This document shows positions 1-7,212 of a stretch of 50,989 nucleotides of DNA, in pieces. The notes below the pieces were generated by a model that worked only from the letters and a program-made list of their open reading frames with translations, made no database searches and was not told the DNA's origin. Origin of the DNA: Bacillota bacterium (GTDB lineage Bacteria; Bacillota; Sulfobacillia; Sulfobacillales; JAIMBI01); the NCBI GenBank assembly GCA_021846565.1, contig JAJZWS010000018.1, positions 1 through 50,989 on the forward strand. Direction: 5' to 3'. The translations under genes and the position numbers were made by a program. Position 1 is the first letter of the stretch. Each line of letters starts with the position of its first letter.

Positions 1-13
1 AGCCCCCCCGGGG

Positions 14-57
14 TAATTCACAACGAGCCCACCGCGTTATCCACAAGCTTATGCACA
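14..57 (+). other. DnaA-box cluster, probable edge of oriC
   Basis: A perfect DnaA box TTATCCACA lies at 37-45, a close variant TTATGCACA at 49-57, and a weaker match TAATTCACA at 14-22, all in the same orientation. The run just after them (54-70) is AT-rich against a very GC-rich background, as expected of an unwinding region. In Firmicutes such clusters flank dnaA, and rpmH-rnpA-yidC-parAB lie next to the origin, as they do further right here. dnaA is not in the window and would be to the left. The boxes are seen directly; calling this oriC is inference. Confidence 0.6.
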
Positions 58-542
58 AAATGTTGATATCTGCCCGGAAAACACGGACCCTCCTCGCCAC
101 GTCGCGAGGACGCCCGAGAAGGTAGGGTCATGATAGCAGATCACCCGGGGGCTCGAAACGCTGTGTGCACGATTTGCCGAACGACTTTTATGCGTCCGAA
201 AACGCCACGTTCCGCGGCGCGGCGCCGCTTTACGGCGCGGACCGGACCGCGAGGGGCCGCACGGCTATGTAAATTTCGCGGGCAGCCTGGCCCGGTTCGC
301 GGGAATCGAGCGGGACGCCTGGGTGCCGCGGAACGGCGCATCGCGGTCGACGCCCGCGGTCTCGTCGCTGAGGTGCACCCGCCCAGTCTACGACGGTGAG
401 CGCTGTGGCCCGCTGGGGAAAACCGACGCCAAAAGGCCGTAGCACACCCCGTTGGCCATCGCCAGCGCCCCATCGAGATGGGCAGCGTCCAGCACGGCGA
501 GGGCGGGTGCAGAAAATCTTCGGCCGTGCGCAGGCGGGCCTC
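58..542. other. Region without a confident gene between the DnaA boxes and the AbrB-like gene
   Basis: No open frame here has a good ribosome binding site together with protein-like composition. On the minus strand around 390-505 one frame reads as a plausible peptide (LAVLDAAHLDGALAMANG) with high GC at third codon positions, but it is interrupted at once, so it may be a decayed gene following the AbrB-like gene. A toxin partner (for example a PIN-domain protein) was looked for at this position and could not be recognised in any frame. Confidence 0.3.
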
Positions 543-776
543 TCACTCAGGGTCACCGGCGTCCAACCACCTGGCGTGCGTCGGAGACGCTGAAGGGCGG
601 TCCCATCGGCAACGACCCCAGCAGGGCTTCGCGCTTCGACGAAGACGCGGCCTGCCCATGAGTACGCCGCTCTTCACGTCGAGGACCATCCGACCGCCGG
701 GGCGCATCTCCCAGTGCTCCCGGAGCGTCTGGGGCACGACCCGCTGTCCTTTGGACCCCATCCGTGCGACGGCCAC
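543..776 (-). CDS. SpoVT/AbrB-domain DNA-binding protein (antitoxin-like)
   Basis: A 77-residue protein whose first half matches the SpoVT-AbrB swapped-hairpin DNA-binding fold: the GSKGQ-VVP-LRE-PGG-R-L-V-GVL pattern spans about residues 6-45. Proteins of this size and fold are either antitoxins of toxin-antitoxin pairs or small transition-state regulators. The GTG at 776 is chosen because GGAGGTG lies six bases upstream; the in-frame ATG at 761 has no such site and would cut into the domain. The C-terminal 35 residues are basic and not recognisable. No toxin gene is apparent downstream, so this may be an orphan regulator or an antitoxin whose partner has decayed. The domain is moderately sure; the role is not. 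Confidence 0.55.
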   Translation of the reverse strand: MAVARMGSKGQRVVPQTLREHWEMRPGGRMVLDVKSGVLMGRPRLRRSAKPCWGRCRWDRPSASPTHARWLDAGDPE

Positions 777-1035
777 AACCGCACCTCCGCCAGATTGGGT
801 CGCCGGCGGATTCAGCGCCCACACGGGCCCGTCTCGCTGGCCAATGCCGCAGCGAGCGTGCGCGCCGACGAGAACCGCCGATGCGGCCTCGCTTCGACTG
901 AGGCGAGGCCGAACCCGCCTAAGAATACCAAGGGAGGAGCACCAAGGGGGTTCGCGGAGAACGTTGTAACGAAACAAGCCAACCTGGGCCATCGGGGGAC
1001 GACACGGTCCTCTGGGGTAATGTCCAGGCAACCGA

Positions 1036-1332
1036 TCAGCGCAGCAGGGTCTCCAGGGCGCGGCGGACATCTTCCTCCAGCGGCTGGTCGCCTGGGATCG
1101 TGCCCAGCACCTGTTCCGCAACCGCGCACGCGCTTACAATGCGTCCCACTTTCTTCACCGCGCCTTCAGCGGCCGCCAGCTGTGTCAGCACATCGGCGCA
1201 CGGCTCGCTGCGGTCCACCATGGCCTCAATTCCTTTGATCTGGCCAGCCAAAAGCCGAAGTCGGCGGGTGACGTCGTCCTTGTCCCAGTACCAAGCGCGT
1301 TCAGCAATTGTGCGCACCGTCTCCTCCGCCAC
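1036..1332 (-). CDS. CsoR/FrmR-family (DUF156) repressor with atypical ligand set
   Basis: A 98-residue all-helical protein of the metal- or thiol-sensing CsoR/RcnR/FrmR family, which act as tetrameric repressors lacking a classical helix-turn-helix. The family core runs from about residue 20 to the end (RRLRLLAGQIKGIEAMVD, then EPCADVLTQLAAAEGAVKKVG). Cys45 is the conserved first ligand. The His of CsoR, expected at 70, is Ala, and the second Cys, expected at 74, is Gln; a different Cys stands at 69. A Cu(I)-sensing role is therefore unlikely, and a dithiol or other effector is possible. The GTG at 1332 is chosen for the AGGGG site six bases upstream; a TTG at 1368 is the longer option. It is divergent from the GntR gene, and no adjacent leftward target gene is recognised. 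Confidence 0.75.
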   Translation of the reverse strand: MAEETVRTIAERAWYWDKDDVTRRLRLLAGQIKGIEAMVDRSEPCADVLTQLAAAEGAVKKVGRIVSACAVAEQVLGTIPGDQPLEEDVRRALETLLR

Positions 1333-1443
1333 AGGCTGCCCCTTTTCTCCCCCGGCGGGTTTGCCCAACAGGCAGCCGGCGGGCTTAATCCATACGATTC
1401 GTACACATCATAAGCCATCGGCGGGTTTAATGTAAGGAACCGG

Positions 1444-1490
1444 GGTTAGGCCATTAGATTGGCCTAACCTTAGGCCGATTCTGTTATACT
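1444..1490 (+). promoter_or_regulatory. Promoter and operator of the hydroxyproline operon
   Basis: A perfect 10-bp inverted repeat, GGTTAGGCCA and TGGCCTAACC separated by 6 bp, spans 1444-1469. A third half-site TTAGGCC follows at 1470-1476. A -10-like TATACT lies at 1485-1490, 21 bases before the GTG start of the GntR regulator, so the palindrome overlaps the expected -35 region. This is the layout expected for autorepression by the GntR/FCD protein encoded immediately downstream. Sequence symmetry is seen; the assignment to that regulator is inference. Confidence 0.6.
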
Positions 1491-1510
1491 GGTTACCCGG
1501 GGGGTGTGTC

Positions 1511-2314
1511 GTGCCACGGGAATGGACCGAGGGACTCCAGGTGCCGGATCGCCGGCGGGGGTCGGACCGGGTGGCGCAGCACATTCAAGATGCCGTGGCC
1601 ACCGGGGCGCTCATCGTCGGCGAGCGCCTGCCCAATGAGCGCGAGCTGGGCCGGCTGTTTGGCGTGAGCCGCGCCACGATTCGCGAGGCGGTGCGGCGCC
1701 TGGAGACGGAGGGCATGGTGCAGGTGCGCCGCGGTGTGACCGGTGGGACATTTGTGTCACAACCGGATCCCGGGCGGCTGGGCCTCGCGCTCTTGGCGCT
1801 CATTCGGTTTGGGGAAGCGACCGCCCACGACTTCACCGAGTTTCGAGCCGGGTTTGAGCCGGAAACCGCGTGGTGGGCGGCCGAGCGCGCCGACGCAACG
1901 GCCCGGCTGCGGCTCAGTGCGCTGGCGGAGGATGTGATGGCGCGCGCCCGCGTGGAGGACCTGTCGTGGCCGGAGTTTGCGGAAGGGGACATTCGGTTTC
2001 ACGAAGCGCTGGCGGACGCCAGCAAAAACCCGATTCGGGTCGCGGTGATGCTGGCCGTACACGAGGCGTTTCGGCAGGCCTCGGCCACCATTGTGCGGCA
2101 CGACTCCAGCGCATGGCGGATCGACCAGGCGCGGCAGTTGGCGGCGGTGGCGGCGGCGGTGGCGGCAGCCGACGCGGACGAGGCGCGCCGGTGCATGGCG
2201 GTGCACGTGCAGGTGAATGCGGAGGCGGTCCAGACGATCCTGGAATCCCACGGAGCGGACGGGCAAGGAAACGAGGAGAAAAGACAGAGCACAGGAGTCG
2301 GTCAACATGGGTGA
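1511..2314 (+). CDS. GntR-family regulator, FCD (FadR-like) subfamily
   Basis: 267 residues. An N-terminal winged helix-turn-helix (about residues 18-83; LPNERELGRLFGVSRATIREAVRRL) is followed by an FCD all-helical effector domain (about 95-245) containing the conserved FHEALADAS segment, whose His usually binds a metal. It is the first gene of the 2.3-8.0 kb operon and overlaps the next gene by 8 bp, so it probably controls that operon in response to hydroxyproline or a pathway intermediate. The GTG start follows a GGGGGGTG site. A perfect inverted repeat lies just upstream and is the likely operator. The family assignment is firm; the effector is inferred from context. Confidence 0.87.
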   Translation: MPREWTEGLQVPDRRRGSDRVAQHIQDAVATGALIVGERLPNERELGRLFGVSRATIREAVRRLETEGMVQVRRGVTGGTFVSQPDPGRLGLALLALIRFGEATAHDFTEFRAGFEPETAWWAAERADATARLRLSALAEDVMARARVEDLSWPEFAEGDIRFHEALADASKNPIRVAVMLAVHEAFRQASATIVRHDSSAWRIDQARQLAAVAAAVAAADADEARRCMAVHVQVNAEAVQTILESHGADGQGNEEKRQSTGVGQHG

Positions 2315-3191
2315 GAGAGGCGCGCCAAAGTTCCCTGGCATCTATGTGGCCATCGTGACGCCTATGACGGCGGCGGGCGATCCGGACTATGGACGGCTCA
2401 GGGAGCATGCGCAATGGCTCCTGGCCGAAGGGGTGGATGGGTTGGTGGTTTCGGGGACGTGTGGCGAATATGCCTCGCTGGACTCCGACGAGCGCGAGCG
2501 GGTGGTGGAGACAGTGTTGGCCGCCGCCGGGACCCACCCGGTCATGGTGGGCGTCGCGGCGCCGGCCACACGGGCGGTGGTGCACTGGGCCACTCATGCC
2601 AAGGCGCACGGAGCGCGAGCGCTCATGGCGCTGCCGCCGCTCCTGTACCGGCCCACCCTGGAGGAAGTCGAGGCGCACTTTGCCGCCATTGATGCGGTCG
2701 GCCTCCCGATCATCGCGTACAACAACCCGCACGACACGCCGGTGGACCTGACCCCCGAGTTGTTCGCCTCGCTGACCCACCTGAAGAATCTGGTGGCGGT
2801 CAAAGAGTTTTCCGGCGACGTGCGGCGCATCTCGGCGCTGATCGAACAGACGGAGCTGGAAGTGCTGGGCGGCGCCGACGATCTTGTCCTGGAAAGCTTG
2901 CTGATGGGCGCGACCGGGTGGATCGCCGGCCTGACCAACGTGGTTCCCCGGGAGTCGGTGCACCTGTACCACCTGGCACGGGCTGGTCGGCTGGAAGCCG
3001 CGCGAGACTTGTACCGCGCGCTTCTGCCGCTCCTGCGTTACGACTCCACGCCGCTTTTGGTCCAGGCCATCAAGTTCGGGCTGGCCGCGCGAGGCCACGC
3101 CATGGGGGGGACCCGGCCGCCGCGCCTGCCGCTGGCGCCCGTCCACCAAACGGCCATTCGGGCCGCCCTGGCCGCGCTGCCGGCGGAGTGA
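2307..3191 (+). CDS. DapA-family lyase/deaminase, probable pyrroline-4-hydroxy-2-carboxylate deaminase
   Basis: A 294-residue class I aldolase-fold (TIM barrel) protein of the DHDPS/NAL family. Schiff-base Lys166 (VAVKEFSG) and Tyr138 (IIAYNNP) are present, and the GTTGE loop reads GTCGE at 50-54. Among hydroxyproline genes the expected reaction is deamination of cis-4-hydroxy-D-proline-derived pyrroline-4-hydroxy-2-carboxylate to alpha-ketoglutarate semialdehyde, as for LhpC. Sequence alone would also allow another 2-keto-acid aldolase or deaminase. The ATG at 2307 follows GGAG and overlaps the end of the regulator gene. Its own TGA overlaps the GTG of the oxidase gene, so translation is probably coupled along the operon. 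Confidence 0.8.
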   Translation: MGERGAPKFPGIYVAIVTPMTAAGDPDYGRLREHAQWLLAEGVDGLVVSGTCGEYASLDSDERERVVETVLAAAGTHPVMVGVAAPATRAVVHWATHAKAHGARALMALPPLLYRPTLEEVEAHFAAIDAVGLPIIAYNNPHDTPVDLTPELFASLTHLKNLVAVKEFSGDVRRISALIEQTELEVLGGADDLVLESLLMGATGWIAGLTNVVPRESVHLYHLARAGRLEAARDLYRALLPLLRYDSTPLLVQAIKFGLAARGHAMGGTRPPRLPLAPVHQTAIRAALAALPAE

Positions 3192-4396
3192 CCGCCCGGG
3201 CCACCAGGGTGGTGGTGGTGGGCGCCGGCGTGATCGGCGCCGCCATCACGTTTGTGCTGAGCCGGGCCGGGGTGCCGGTGACGCTCGTGGACCGCGGCCC
3301 GCTCGGCGGCGGGACGTCGAGCCGGTGCGACGGCAACGTGCTGGTGATTGACAAAGACCCGGGCTATCAGGGGGCGCTGGCGCGCCTATCTCAGGATTTG
3401 CTGCACGCCTGGGCAGGCGAGCTGGGCGATATCGAATACCGGCGGCCCGGAAGCTATCTGGCGCTCGCGGGCGAGGACGAGGTGGAGCCGGCGCGCACCT
3501 GGGTGGCTGACCAGCGCCGTGAGGGGTTGGACTTCAGTTATCTCGATGCGGCGGCCACGCACCGGGTGATGCCGGATTTGGCAGCGGATGTACCTGGCAG
3601 TATTTACTCGCCCACCGACAGCACGCTGAATCCTCTGGCGTACGTGGCAGGACTGGTGGCGAAGAGCCGGCATGCAGGTGCAGAGACACGCCCGCATACT
3701 CCGGTGGCCGCCGTCGCCACCGGTGGGGGTCGGGTTGCCGGGGTGCACCTTGAGGACGGCTCCATCCTGGCAGCCGACGTGGTCGTGGTGGCGGCGGGAG
3801 TGTGGACCCCAAGCTTGTTGGAGCCGTTGGGAGTGGCGGTTCCCATTCGGCCCCGACGCGGGCATTTGGTGGTGAGCACCAAGGGACCGCGGTTCGGCGA
3901 CGTGAAGGTGATGGAGTTTGGCTACCTGATGGCGAAGTTTGGCCGTGAGCGGGTGGTGCCGGCCGACGTGGACCGCTACGGGGTGGCACTGGTTTACGAA
4001 CCTACCCGCGCCGGCAACTTTATTTTGGGCAGCAGTCGAGAATTCGTGGGGTTTGACACGACGCCCGACCCCGACGTGCTGCGGGCGATTGTGCGGCGGG
4101 CGCTCCGGTTTTATCCGGCCATGGCGGAGGCCACCGTGCTGCGTGGGTTTGCCGGGCTCAGACCCTGGACTCCGGACCATCTGCCGGTGGTGGGCTGGGT
4201 GCCGTCGGTCCCCGGCCTGCTGGTGGCCGCGGGCCACGAGGGAGACGGCATCGGTTTGGCGGCCGTGACGGGCAAGCTGGTGGCCGACCTGGTTCTGGAG
4301 CAACCGCCGCCGCTGGCGATGGATCCGCTGGCGGTGGATCGGTTCGCGACTGAGGCGTCACAGGAGGCGGCATTGTGGGACAAGACGCGGAAGTAG
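3188..4396 (+). CDS. FAD-dependent D-amino acid (D-hydroxyproline) dehydrogenase, DAO-type subunit
   Basis: 402 residues of the DAO/glycine oxidase fold. The Rossmann motif GAGVIG is at residues 12-17, followed by an acidic residue binding the FAD ribose (VDRG), and the C-terminal FAD signature is near 335-360 (GFAGLRPWTPDHLPVVGW, GHEGDGIGL). In P. aeruginosa a DAO-type subunit like this forms the substrate-oxidising part of a multi-subunit D-hydroxyproline dehydrogenase (LhpB/E/F). The adjacent iron-sulfur and FAD/NAD subunit genes support the same complex here, as does the epimerase gene that would supply the D-substrate. The GTG start overlaps the previous stop (GTGA). No signal peptide is seen, so it is probably cytoplasmic or membrane-associated. 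Confidence 0.85.
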   Translation: MTARATRVVVVGAGVIGAAITFVLSRAGVPVTLVDRGPLGGGTSSRCDGNVLVIDKDPGYQGALARLSQDLLHAWAGELGDIEYRRPGSYLALAGEDEVEPARTWVADQRREGLDFSYLDAAATHRVMPDLAADVPGSIYSPTDSTLNPLAYVAGLVAKSRHAGAETRPHTPVAAVATGGGRVAGVHLEDGSILAADVVVVAAGVWTPSLLEPLGVAVPIRPRRGHLVVSTKGPRFGDVKVMEFGYLMAKFGRERVVPADVDRYGVALVYEPTRAGNFILGSSREFVGFDTTPDPDVLRAIVRRALRFYPAMAEATVLRGFAGLRPWTPDHLPVVGWVPSVPGLLVAAGHEGDGIGLAAVTGKLVADLVLEQPPPLAMDPLAVDRFATEASQEAALWDKTRK

Positions 4397-4692
4397 GCGG
4401 TGCCGACCGCGACCCGGTGGTTTGCCGCTGTGAGGCGGTGCGCGTTCGCGATCTGCTTATGGCCCAGGATGCCTGGGCGATTGACAGTCTGCGGCAGCTG
4501 AAGCTGTTGACCCGCGCGGGCATGGGGATTTGCCAGGGCCGCGTGTGCGGCTCGGTGCTGGAGGCGCTGGCGCGCGCATGGGGGTGGGATCCCGCCGGGG
4601 CGCTGGCATCCCGTCCGCCCGCCCGGCCGTGGACCATGCAAGCGGCGTTGGCTGCGGGCAAGCCGAACGGGGGGCACGATGAGGAGCGCTGA
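4375..4692 (+). CDS. BFD-type [2Fe-2S] protein, stand-alone subunit of the dehydrogenase
   Basis: 105 residues with the bacterioferritin-associated-ferredoxin (BFD) cysteine pattern: Cys17-x-Cys19 and, after 33 residues, Cys53-x4-Cys58 (VCRCEAV and GICQGRVCG). In HcnB-like subunits this domain normally forms the C-terminus of the FAD/NAD subunit. Here that subunit, encoded two genes downstream, lacks it, and the domain is a separate protein. A GGAGG site lies seven bases before the GTG start, which is inside the end of the DAO gene. The role is probably electron transfer between the flavins. The residues after about 85 are low-complexity and not recognised. Confidence 0.8.
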   Translation: MGQDAEVGGADRDPVVCRCEAVRVRDLLMAQDAWAIDSLRQLKLLTRAGMGICQGRVCGSVLEALARAWGWDPAGALASRPPARPWTMQAALAAGKPNGGHDEER

Positions 4693-4969
4693 GACGGTGC
4701 GCTTTTGGCTCGATGGCATAGAGCGGCGTGGGCCGGCCGGCGTGCCGGTGGGCTTTGTGCTGTTCGCCCAGGGGGAGCGGGTGCTGGGCTGGAACGAGGT
4801 CACAGGCGCGGCGCGGGGCTTGTACTGCGGTATTGGGCACTGCTTTGAGTGCCGTGTCACGATTGACGGGATCCGGGATCAGCGGGCCTGCCTGGTGCCG
4901 CTCACCGCGGAGATGCGGATCTCTCGGCAAACGCCGCCACTGCCGCTGACGTTCGAGGACGCGCCATGA
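4679..4969 (+). CDS. Plant-type [2Fe-2S] ferredoxin-like subunit (HcnA-like)
   Basis: 96 residues. Cys50-x4-Cys55-x2-Cys58-x12-Cys71 is the arrangement of the Fer2_4 family (small HcnA / sarcosine-oxidase-alpha N-terminal type domain). The protein is the small electron-transfer subunit of a multi-subunit amine or imino-acid dehydrogenase. It overlaps the preceding BFD gene by 14 bp and the following FAD/NAD gene by 4 bp (ATGA), which points to stoichiometric, coupled synthesis. Family placement is secure from the cysteine spacing; the partner complex is inferred from the operon. Confidence 0.85.
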   Translation: MRSAETVRFWLDGIERRGPAGVPVGFVLFAQGERVLGWNEVTGAARGLYCGIGHCFECRVTIDGIRDQRACLVPLTAEMRISRQTPPLPLTFEDAP

Positions 4970-6177
4970 GCCCCGCCGTGTACGACGCGGTGGTGGTGGG
5001 GGCGGGGCCCGCCGGGCTGGCGGCCGCCGGCACCCTTGCGGGGCGCGGTCATTCGGTGCTGCTGGTGGACGAGGGGCCCGTGCCGGGCGGGCGCCTTAAG
5101 GCGCAGTGGTACCGGCTGGGATCGACGGTGTGGGACGGCGCCCAGGAAGTGCGGCGCCTCGTGAACGGTGTGGCGGGAGGCGCCACCTGGCGGCTCGGCA
5201 CCTCCGCGCAGGCCATCTCCGGGTCCGCTGAGGGCGGGTTTGCGGTAGATCTGGGACGGGAGACCGCCCGCGCCCGCACCGTCCTGATTGCGACCGGCGC
5301 CACGGAGGTGCCGCTGCCGATGCCGGGCTGGACCATGCCCGGCGTGCTGGCGGTGGGGGCCGCTCAAACCTTGTGGCGGGGATGGCACATTCCACCGGGG
5401 ACCCGCGGCGTGATCGTGGGCGCCAATCCGTTGGGATTCGCGGTGGCGCAGGAACTGGCCGACGCGGAGTTGGCGTCGCTGGCCGTGGTGATGCCGCCCG
5501 GGGGCATGGCGACGGCGCACCTGGGGTCGGTCGGGGCGCAGTGGGATCGGCTGCTGGCGCTGGCCGCCGGCGCGCCGCCCTGGGCCAAGCCGGTGGCCCG
5601 ACTGCTGCAGGCTCGGCCTCGCTGGCGCCGGGCCGCCCTGCGCTGGTTTCCCTCCCGCGGCATCCGGGTGGCCGGGGCGCGGCTCCAGCTGACGCGGCAG
5701 GCGCTGGCGCTGGAGGGCGGCGACCGGGTGGAGGCGGTGGTGCTGCAGCGGCTGGACGCAGGTGGGGAGCCGGTGGGGGCGCCCTGGCGGGAAGCCGTGG
5801 ACTTTGTGCTGCTGGCCGGCGGGCTCAGGCCGCTGGGCGAGCTTTTGGGACAGGTGGGGGCGGCGATGGGATACTACGAGGGCCTGGGAGGCGACGTGCC
5901 CCTGGTGACCAGCCGGTTGGCCACGTCGCGGCCCGGCGTGTTTTCAGCCGGCAGTACGCTGGGCATTGAGTCGGCGCGGGTGGCCATGGCCCAGGGAGGG
6001 CTTGCTGGGCTCGGCATGGCCGCGCAGCTGGGCGACGTTATACCCGACGACGCCTGGCGGGGCGCGCGCGCGGCCATTCACACCGCGCGGCGCCAAGTGC
6101 CGTTCACGTTTCAGCCCGGGCTGGAGGGGGCGCATGACCGGCATCGGCGGGACAGCGCGCGGGAGGTGGGGCCGTGA
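4966..6177 (+). CDS. FAD/NAD(P)-binding oxidoreductase subunit (HcnB/LhpF-like)
   Basis: 403 residues with the two-dinucleotide-binding-domain fold. The N-terminal GAGPAG lies at about residues 12-17, followed by ATGATEVPLPMPGW with the usual ATG motif, and a second nucleotide-binding segment is near 150 (GVIVGANPLGFAVAQEL). The C-terminal FAD contact is seen in FSAGSTLGIESARVAMAQGG. Relatives such as HcnB carry an additional C-terminal BFD [2Fe-2S] domain; this protein stops before it, and that domain is a separate gene upstream. It is probably the electron-accepting subunit of the D-hydroxyproline dehydrogenase. The start ATG overlaps the previous TGA, and the stop overlaps the GTG of the epimerase gene. 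Confidence 0.82.
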   Translation: MSPAVYDAVVVGAGPAGLAAAGTLAGRGHSVLLVDEGPVPGGRLKAQWYRLGSTVWDGAQEVRRLVNGVAGGATWRLGTSAQAISGSAEGGFAVDLGRETARARTVLIATGATEVPLPMPGWTMPGVLAVGAAQTLWRGWHIPPGTRGVIVGANPLGFAVAQELADAELASLAVVMPPGGMATAHLGSVGAQWDRLLALAAGAPPWAKPVARLLQARPRWRRAALRWFPSRGIRVAGARLQLTRQALALEGGDRVEAVVLQRLDAGGEPVGAPWREAVDFVLLAGGLRPLGELLGQVGAAMGYYEGLGGDVPLVTSRLATSRPGVFSAGSTLGIESARVAMAQGGLAGLGMAAQLGDVIPDDAWRGARAAIHTARRQVPFTFQPGLEGAHDRHRRDSAREVGP

Positions 6178-7178
6178 AATGGGAGCGCGTGTGGCAAACC
6201 ATTGAGAGCCACACGGGGGGCAACCCCACGCGAACCATCGTGTCTGGGGTGCCGCCGGTCCCGGGACGCACCATGCTGGAGAAAATGCGCTATCTGGAGG
6301 CGCATCATGATGACATCCGCCAGGTACTGATGTACGAACCGCGGGGGCACGGTGTCATGTCGGGCGCCGTGTTGCTGCCGCCCACGGATCCCGCGGCCGA
6401 CGTGGGCGTCGTCTATATCGAGGTGGGCGGGTATCTTCCCATGTGCGGCCACGACACGATCGGGGTGGTGACGGCTCTCTTGGAGACGGGCCAGCTGCCC
6501 GCGATCGAGCCCGAGACCGTGCTCGCGCTGGACACGCCGGCGGGCCTGGTGCGCGTGGTGGCCCAGGTTCGGGCCGGACGCGTCCGGTCGGTGCGGTTCA
6601 CGAACGTGCCGGCCTTTGTTCTCCATCGGGACATCGCGCTCGAGGTGCCTCGGGTGGGTCCCGTGGCGATGGACATTGCCTGGGGCGGCAATTTCTACGG
6701 CTTGGTGGAGGCGGCGACGGTGGGTGTGCGGCTCGAGCCCTCGGGCGCCGCTCACGCCATTCGCGTCGCGCAGGCGATTCGCGCCGCCGCGGCGCTGGCG
6801 GTTGACGTTGCGCATCCCGCGCTCAGAGGGGTGGAGGGGCTCACGCACATCGAGTTCTACGGGCCGGCGCACGGCGGCGACGCGGACGTGCGCAACCTGG
6901 TGGTGGTGCCGCCAGGCGGTGTCGACCGCTCCCCGTGCGGCACCGGGACCGCCGCCAAAGCCGCGGTGCTGCATGCCCGGGGACTCCTGCCGCTGGGCGG
7001 CGCATTTCGCCACGAGAGTGTGACCGGGGCGGTGTTCACCGCCACTGCGCTCGAAGCAACCCAAGTGGGCGGCCTGCCCGCCCTGGTGGTGACGGTGGAG
7101 GGATCCGCCCAGGTTTACGGCGAGTCCACCTTCGTACGCGTGGCAGACGACCCGCTGGACGGGTTTCTGGTTCCCTGA
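6174..7178 (+). CDS. Proline racemase-family 4-hydroxyproline 2-epimerase
   Basis: 334 residues. Both catalytic cysteines of the two-base mechanism are present: Cys91 in MCGHDTIG and Cys255 in DRSPCGTGTAAK. Trans-3-hydroxyproline dehydratases lose one of these cysteines, so a racemase or epimerase is predicted. With the D-amino acid dehydrogenase and DapA-family deaminase alongside, 4-hydroxyproline 2-epimerase (trans-4-hydroxy-L-proline to cis-4-hydroxy-D-proline) fits best; proline racemase is the alternative. The length is usual for the family. The GTG start follows GGGAGG and overlaps the previous stop codon. Confidence 0.87.
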   Translation: MKWERVWQTIESHTGGNPTRTIVSGVPPVPGRTMLEKMRYLEAHHDDIRQVLMYEPRGHGVMSGAVLLPPTDPAADVGVVYIEVGGYLPMCGHDTIGVVTALLETGQLPAIEPETVLALDTPAGLVRVVAQVRAGRVRSVRFTNVPAFVLHRDIALEVPRVGPVAMDIAWGGNFYGLVEAATVGVRLEPSGAAHAIRVAQAIRAAAALAVDVAHPALRGVEGLTHIEFYGPAHGGDADVRNLVVVPPGGVDRSPCGTGTAAKAAVLHARGLLPLGGAFRHESVTGAVFTATALEATQVGGLPALVVTVEGSAQVYGESTFVRVADDPLDGFLVP

Positions 7179-7212
7179 TTCGCGCGGGAAGGCGAACGAG
7201 AGGAGGCGGGCC

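Noticed and set aside
1914-3149. 411-codon open frame on the minus strand opposite the GntR and DapA-family genes
   Set aside because: No start site and an unnatural His/Arg/Pro composition. The + strand genes carry recognisable catalytic motifs.
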